A stretch of 64,000 nucleotides of DNA from Ceriagrion tenellum (lineage: Eukaryota > Arthropoda > Insecta > Odonata > Coenagrionidae). Position 1 is the stretch's first letter; each line of letters opens with the position of its first letter. The notes under the pieces are model-generated. The model made no database searches. It worked only from the letters and a program-made list of their open reading frames with translations, and was not told the DNA's origin. A program made the position numbers and the translations under genes. The DNA lies in assembly GCA_963169105.1 (NCBI GenBank), contig OY720636.1, forward strand, positions 146,901,941-146,965,940. The letters are read 5' to 3'. Shown piece by piece: positions 59,126 through 64,000 of this stretch.

Positions 59126-59129
59126 ACAA

Positions 59130-60450
59130 CACATCCTAAACCTTAGATTCGTCAAAATTAGGCGCATAGGCGTCTTTGGAACCTCTAAGGATTGATTAGT
59201 TACCCTTGAAAAATCTTTGCGGTTCATATGTGAGACATTCTTTAAGTGGTATCATACCTCGTCAAAATTATGTGCTTGCAGACCATTGGCAATTTACAAA
59301 AATATGTAGGATATCAGGTATATAAAAACGGTTTTCACGATTTGATGTAGTAAAGGTGTGGTAATGACAGACGTAATTTCAAACATTGTGGTGCATACCA
59401 TATTGGAGAGATACATACGTATTTTATCCTATGCCAACTATGTTTGCTGGCTTAGCACTTTCATTATATAGACTAAATAGCCAAAAAAGCCTATAGTATG
59501 GAATAATATTGTTCTCTTCAAAATCAGATCTTTCCATAAGAATACAATCTATGAAATTGAAGAAATAATATAAAGCGTGAATCCATGCCAGTTTTTCCCA
59601 GCCTTTTATTTAAGTGCTCTGCCGCGATAACAGCGTAAAACTTAAAAATTAAACTCTTGCGTAAAACGCGCCATTCTCCTCTAATAAAAACTAGCATTTC
59701 TCACAGTATTTAAAAACCTAAGTGATCCAAAATATTTATACAGTACGGGAAATTAGAGGAAAATTAAAATCGTCAGCCAAAATAACTGCATTTAGTTCTG
59801 GGGCAGCAGATTTACTTAAAACAAATCTTACCTCAAACGCATTATTTGCAATTTGCCATATGTTCATAGCAATTTCATATTAACTCAGAGACTAAAAAAA
59901 TAACAGCTAATTTCCGATTATACAAACAAAAAAATCAAGCAATACGTAAGCTCTAATAATTATTTTTTCTTAGAGATAAAAAATTCACATCCGTACGTAA
60001 ACGTACAAATTAAAAATAATTGATCAATTTTTAAAATTTAACGCATTGTATGATCAATAATCGAACTCTGCCAGATGAAACTCCGATTTCTTCTAGTTCC
60101 ATTTGATACATGGTCCCACAACACCACAAAAGTAAACTTAAGAATGAATGCGGAATCACACTATGGATCACAAATGACCCTTTGATAAAGAGGCAAAAAT
60201 AATTTAATTATTTTCCTATGACAAAATATTCAGAGTTGGTTTATTTCATAGCCATTAGTAATAAGGAATTTCCTCAATAGGATTTGTCACTAAAGTGCCT
60301 AGTAGTTATAGTACTATTTGCAACAGAATGCCATTGTAAAATATAAGTCATAGCACTCGTCCAAGTGTATTCCTTCTGCAAATCGAATGACCTGACACTC
60401 AATAAAATATATTTTTATCCTAGTTGTGCAAATTTACTTCCTATGTGGCG
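59130..60450. other. No recognisable gene
   Basis: AT-rich DNA with no supported feature. Confidence 0.5.
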
Positions 60451-60454
60451 CAGC

Positions 60455-61045
60455 ATTAAAAAAACTAGGTTTTGTTAAACGTATAATAGGAAGGTCCTCG
60501 GATGAAAAAGTCAAAGAGAGATGCTACTTGGCTCTGGTTAGGCCACACCGCGAGAATTTGGGACCCTGGTCAAATAGATTTAACAAAAAAAGTACATAAA
60601 ATACAAAGGAAAGCAGCGCGCTTCGTTAGAAGCTGCTACGAGTGAACATATAGTGTCTCACAACTTTTAGAGGGATTAAGGTGGGAGCCCCTAGAGATTC
60701 TGAGGCTACACTCTAGGCTTAGGTTGATTGAGAAATTCATAACTGGTATGTTTCAGAGGGACAAAATAAATATTATCATGGCACCTCATTGCATCTCTAG
60801 GTCTGACAGAAACGATAAAATAAGGGAGATAAATTGCCAAACAGATAGGTACAAAAACTCATTCTTTCCGCGAACAATAAGCAATTACAATTAAAACTGA
60901 GCTCCACTTAATACACTCCCACAATACATGTCACCATTTTACCTTCCAAAAACTTATCCCTAACATCTTTACACGGCAGGTGACCTAACCCCCCCCCCAC
61001 CACACGCCCATGCTGCATCTCGCAGTGTAGTATGTAGATAGATGT
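60455..61045 (+). mobile_element. 3' part of CR1/Jockey-like retrotransposon, best-preserved end
   Basis: Encodes, with frame changes, FVKRIIGRSSDEKVKERCYL and ALVRPH (60470-60548), then a KYKGKQRA block and RTDRYKNSFFPRT-like remnant at 60840-60880. The untranslated end has CTTTTTACCTT-like text, ACACGGCAGGTGACC, a run of C, CACACGCC, CATCTCGCAGTGTAGTATGT and a TAGATAGATGTAGACGTAGA tail. The block order equals that at 1.3-1.8 kb, tying both into one family. Confidence 0.85.
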
Positions 61046-61437
61046 AGACGTAGATTGACTGTGAATCCCAATGCAGCAATAGATACACAAACAAATAAAT
61101 GGGCGCCAGCATTTCGTGAACGGATGAGGTGTTATGTCTGATAATGAATTGTAAATAATGATAATCAAAGGCAAGACGCATTTAAAGCCCATGAAAACAC
61201 CTTAAGATGCGCACAATGAGAAAGCAAAGAAAGCAACCGTTCAAAACTTGTACCACAGGGTTGATGAGGGATAAATATTTTTGTTGCTATTGTATACACA
61301 TTCGTGTACGATACATTTCTCCATAATCAGCGACATCGAACGCTAATTATTGTGATCAAATTCTATGTCTTGGAAGGTAAATGAATAACAGTCAAACAAA
61401 ATGTATATCATTACTCTTCGATTTTCCCATACGCAAA
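61046..61437. other. No recognisable gene
   Basis: Short AT-rich spacer between a retrotransposon end and a DNA element. The minus frame 60908-61192 spans the retrotransposon end. Confidence 0.5.
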
Positions 61438-61439
61438 TA

Positions 61440-62058
61440 CAGTCGAATCTGGATAAATGTGAACTGGATTAACGAGAAAACTCTATATGTCGCTCTTTAA
61501 TCCCCTGTAACATCTATCTGGGATATTGTGGAGACCCCAACAAGCAACAGTCGTTTTTCCCGCCCAGAACTCTATCTGTGATCGCCTCGCCCTACATCTC
61601 CATAAGCGAGTGTCTTCCAGGAGATACAACATGTATTGAAAGGCTGCGCAAACACACGTTAACATATAGCAGTATTATCAGAGACGAGTAATTGAACAAG
61701 TGAAGATAACTTGGGGAGGGAAGTCACGTGATCAGGATGTTTTAGCAAAAATTGTGAGTGTTTTCTTTGAGTGCAAATATACAATTTTTCGTTCAGACAT
61801 TTTATATACAATAAAAGGTACAGATACATAAATTACGTAACAGTTCTTGACATATGTATTTCTTCATTTACCACGCATTTCTCATCTTGCTTCCATTGTT
61901 TACACCTCCTTAGGCGAGAGTAGAGTGAGATTCCTCTAGACTGGTGAACAGCTCTACAAGTAACAGAAACTGCACTTTAATTTCTATGGAGTGAGAAATT
62001 TCTTTGAGCGGGAATCAAATCCCGGTCCTTTGTACTCGCGTTTATCCCGGTTTGACTG
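61440..62058. mobile_element. 619-bp pogo/Tigger-like non-autonomous DNA transposon
   Basis: TA lies outside both ends (61438-61439 and 62059-62060). The left end CAGTCGAATCTGGATAAATG and the complement of the right end, CAGTCAAACCGGGATAAACG, are inverted repeats in the CAGT..AACC....TAA style of pogo/Tigger elements. The interior has no transposase. A CGGGATTTGATTCCCG palindrome lies near the right end (complement of 62007-62030). Confidence 0.8.
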
Positions 62059-62129
62059 TATTTCTCCGCTGAAATAGACCCTGTCACTTGCAAAAATCTC
62101 CTCTAGACTTGAGGATTTATGAGCAAATA

Positions 62130-62350
62130 GAATATAAGCGCGGGGGAGGGGGATGATGGGATGGGGGTCAAAGAGGGGGTGAAGAGAAGCCGGGAGGGGC
62201 GAGTCTGGATAATCTCGAAGGTGGAGAACGCTAAGACAGTCTCGTGGGGCGGTCCGGAGGCGATCTAGAGACACGTGACGCGCATACAAACTCAGCATTC
62301 GATGACTTACCCAGCGACGAAAGGAAGGCCCCGGAAGTGGAGAGAGGTGA
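62130..62350. other. G-rich patch
   Basis: Runs of G/A with several CpGs just outside the pogo-like element. No gene feature could be fixed; the minus frame 61984-62298 overlaps the element end and has no domain. Confidence 0.3.
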
Positions 62351-63560
62351 AGGGGGAATTATGACGAGTCGGGCCAATTAGGGACCGCTGCCATCAACAA
62401 AATATTTCAACCTATCCATCAGTAATGCTGAGCTTTCACATCCTTGAGGGTGACTCTGGCCTCATAACTCATTCCATTAATTCTGAAAATTTAAATAAAG
62501 CATCTTTGAATTGCGTTTTACAATCTGGAATGACCAAGAATAATGCTTCCAGACTATATTTTATGTCATTCGTCCTTGAAATTTGAGATTTTAACACGGT
62601 CTCTCATGGCAATTGATCAGATAACTGCAGACAAACTTCAATAGTGCCTATGGCGCGGATCAACTCCATCGTCTACATCCCTCTTCCATTAGTCCACCAG
62701 TTCCTTCCCGATTCGAAATATTCCTGTTTATACCATTTTCACTCCACTAACCGCCTTTACCCAGATGTCTGGTACCATTTATCAAAAGAATTGTATTTTC
62801 GAGTATATGAAATATAGCATGTTTCTTACATAGAAACGAAAGACTAAATTTTAATGAAATAATATCAAAGAAGCCGATAGATCATATCATCGGTATTTTG
62901 TAGGTTTTGCGCATTCCACATGGGATTCCAGATATTTGGATTTGTATAATGTCGACTTGAAATCATGAATGACTCCACGGAATCATGAACATTATTATCC
63001 TCATGCATTCATCAAACCCACGATTTGTAGAAAACTCGATGCATACTACTATGTCCGATAGGGGATAAGAACCCTAGAAAAATAGTTTATACTCTCTGGA
63101 ATTAAAAGTTTTACAAACTAAAAGTTAATAGTTCATAAATTACAAATTAAACTAAATAATTTGCGCATTACAGTATACTTCTATAAGGAAACGGTGGGTA
63201 TCTTTCTATGCAATCGAATCGTGTTACTCAAAAAATGAATATGACTGGATAATTTTGAATTCCACAAACACATGTTTGTATCAGAAACACTAATGGTGGA
63301 CAATCCTACGCTACATTATAATTATTATTTCATTTAGTTTTCCCAAGACTTATAGGAGACGTTCATCCTTTTAATATTAAAGTGGAATCAAAATCAATGC
63401 ACTATAAACAACCAACTTGAAGCAATTACAACGATATGATTACGCTGCTCTCTATTTTTCAGATGTCCATTTTGCTAAAAAAATTATCTCAATTCAAGAG
63501 CAAGGGGTATTATATGAGCCAGTGGAGAACTTTAAAATATCCCAAGAAGTTCATACGAGG
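62351..63560. other. No recognisable gene
   Basis: AT-rich DNA with no supported feature. Confidence 0.5.
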
Positions 63561-63910
63561 CGGATTACAGAGATTTAGCGGCCTTACGAGTGAGTGCTCT
63601 TCCCGGGAAGAGAAATGCGCGAGAAAACTCGCCCCGCGGCGCCATGAAAATAAAACCGGAGGATGATGAGTAGATGGGTGGCGGGAGGTCGATTTTTCTC
63701 TTTTTGGGGGCGAGGGGGCTTGGCTGGGAGCCGCAAAGTGAGAGTGATTGCGGATTCACGAAGGCGGCCCTCGATCGCGCGACCCTAGCGCAAAAACCCT
63801 TTTGCATACACTCATGGATCCTTTTTCCCGAAAAGGAAGAAAAATGGGATCACTTTCCCTTTCCCTCTTCATCCCCCCTCAATGGAGCACGCACCCTCCT
63901 CCACCCGTGC
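63560..63910. promoter_or_regulatory. CpG-rich island near the window end
   Basis: Rich in CpG (CCCCGCGGCGCC at about 63632, TCGATCGCGCGACC at about 63771). Opposed frames here show no domain. May be a promoter or 5' exon of a gene beyond the window. Confidence 0.35.
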
Positions 63911-64000
63911 ATTACCTGCCATGATCATCGCCCTTTTACTCCCAAACTCGATTACTATGAAGAACGAGGCCCAACCAAATACATAACGCTGTTTGCAAAG

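Noticed and set aside
58778..59227. 149-codon minus-strand frame rich in Ser, Leu and Phe
   Set aside because: It is antisense to a purine-rich retrotransposon remnant and has no domain.
62007..62040. tRNA-like box B (GGGATTTGATTCCCG on the minus strand)
   Set aside because: No box A or cloverleaf around it; it lies within the end of the pogo-like element and is simply palindromic.
1..64000. CRISPR arrays, bacterial operons, phage or viral genes
   Set aside because: No regularly spaced repeats, no prokaryotic gene organisation, and no viral structural or replication protein was recognised on either strand.

Overview
This is a stretch of a large, AT-rich animal genome, most likely an arthropod and probably an insect. 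No complete host protein-coding gene could be recognised. What can be identified is almost entirely transposable-element material of eukaryotic type: a mariner, a Penelope-like element with hammerhead-ribozyme motifs, several families of non-LTR retrotransposon, a tRNA-headed SINE, and short inverted-repeat DNA elements with clean target-site duplications. Codon use, long gene-free spacing and scattered CpG- or C-rich islands fit an intergenic or intronic region. The species cannot be named from the sequence.

Layout: 0.95-2.35 kb holds two broken non-LTR reverse transcriptase fragments. A SINE lies at 6.25 kb. RTE-like C-terminal fragments are at 9.5, 12.7, 44.9 and 58.9 kb, and an EN-to-RT linker fragment is at 55 kb. 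A decayed gene of a widely repeated orphan protein family lies at 13.3-14.5 kb. A Penelope 3' fragment is at 18.5-18.95 kb. A 500-bp TA-flanked element is at 22.5 kb and a small inverted-repeat element at 26.3 kb. One dense cluster spans 27.7-32.7 kb: a possible host exon, a mariner with an internal foldback, a second SINE and an almost delimited Penelope copy. A 229-bp foldback is at 38.3 kb, a 932-bp hAT-like element at 43.5 kb, and a young non-LTR element with an 849-codon open frame at 45.3-48.4 kb. A Penelope terminal foldback with a hammerhead motif is at 56.9-57.2 kb, and a 619-bp pogo/Tigger-like element at 61.4 kb.

The elements act independently, not as a pathway. Almost all are dead: the mariner has stops and has lost one catalytic segment, the Penelope copy is frameshifted and lacks half its endonuclease, and the 849-codon retrotransposon ORF has Glu where motif A should have its catalytic Asp. 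SINEs and non-autonomous elements would have depended on proteins encoded elsewhere. A recurrent theme is inverted duplication inside elements (mariner, both Penelope fragments, the 55.7-kb and 38.3-kb foldbacks), which could give hairpin transcripts.

The most interesting observations are the hammerhead ribozyme motifs in the Penelope termini, the mariner foldback, the motif-A substitution in an otherwise open retrotransposon ORF, and the decayed orphan-family gene on the minus strand at 13-14.5 kb. All calls were made by reading; no search or folding program was run.
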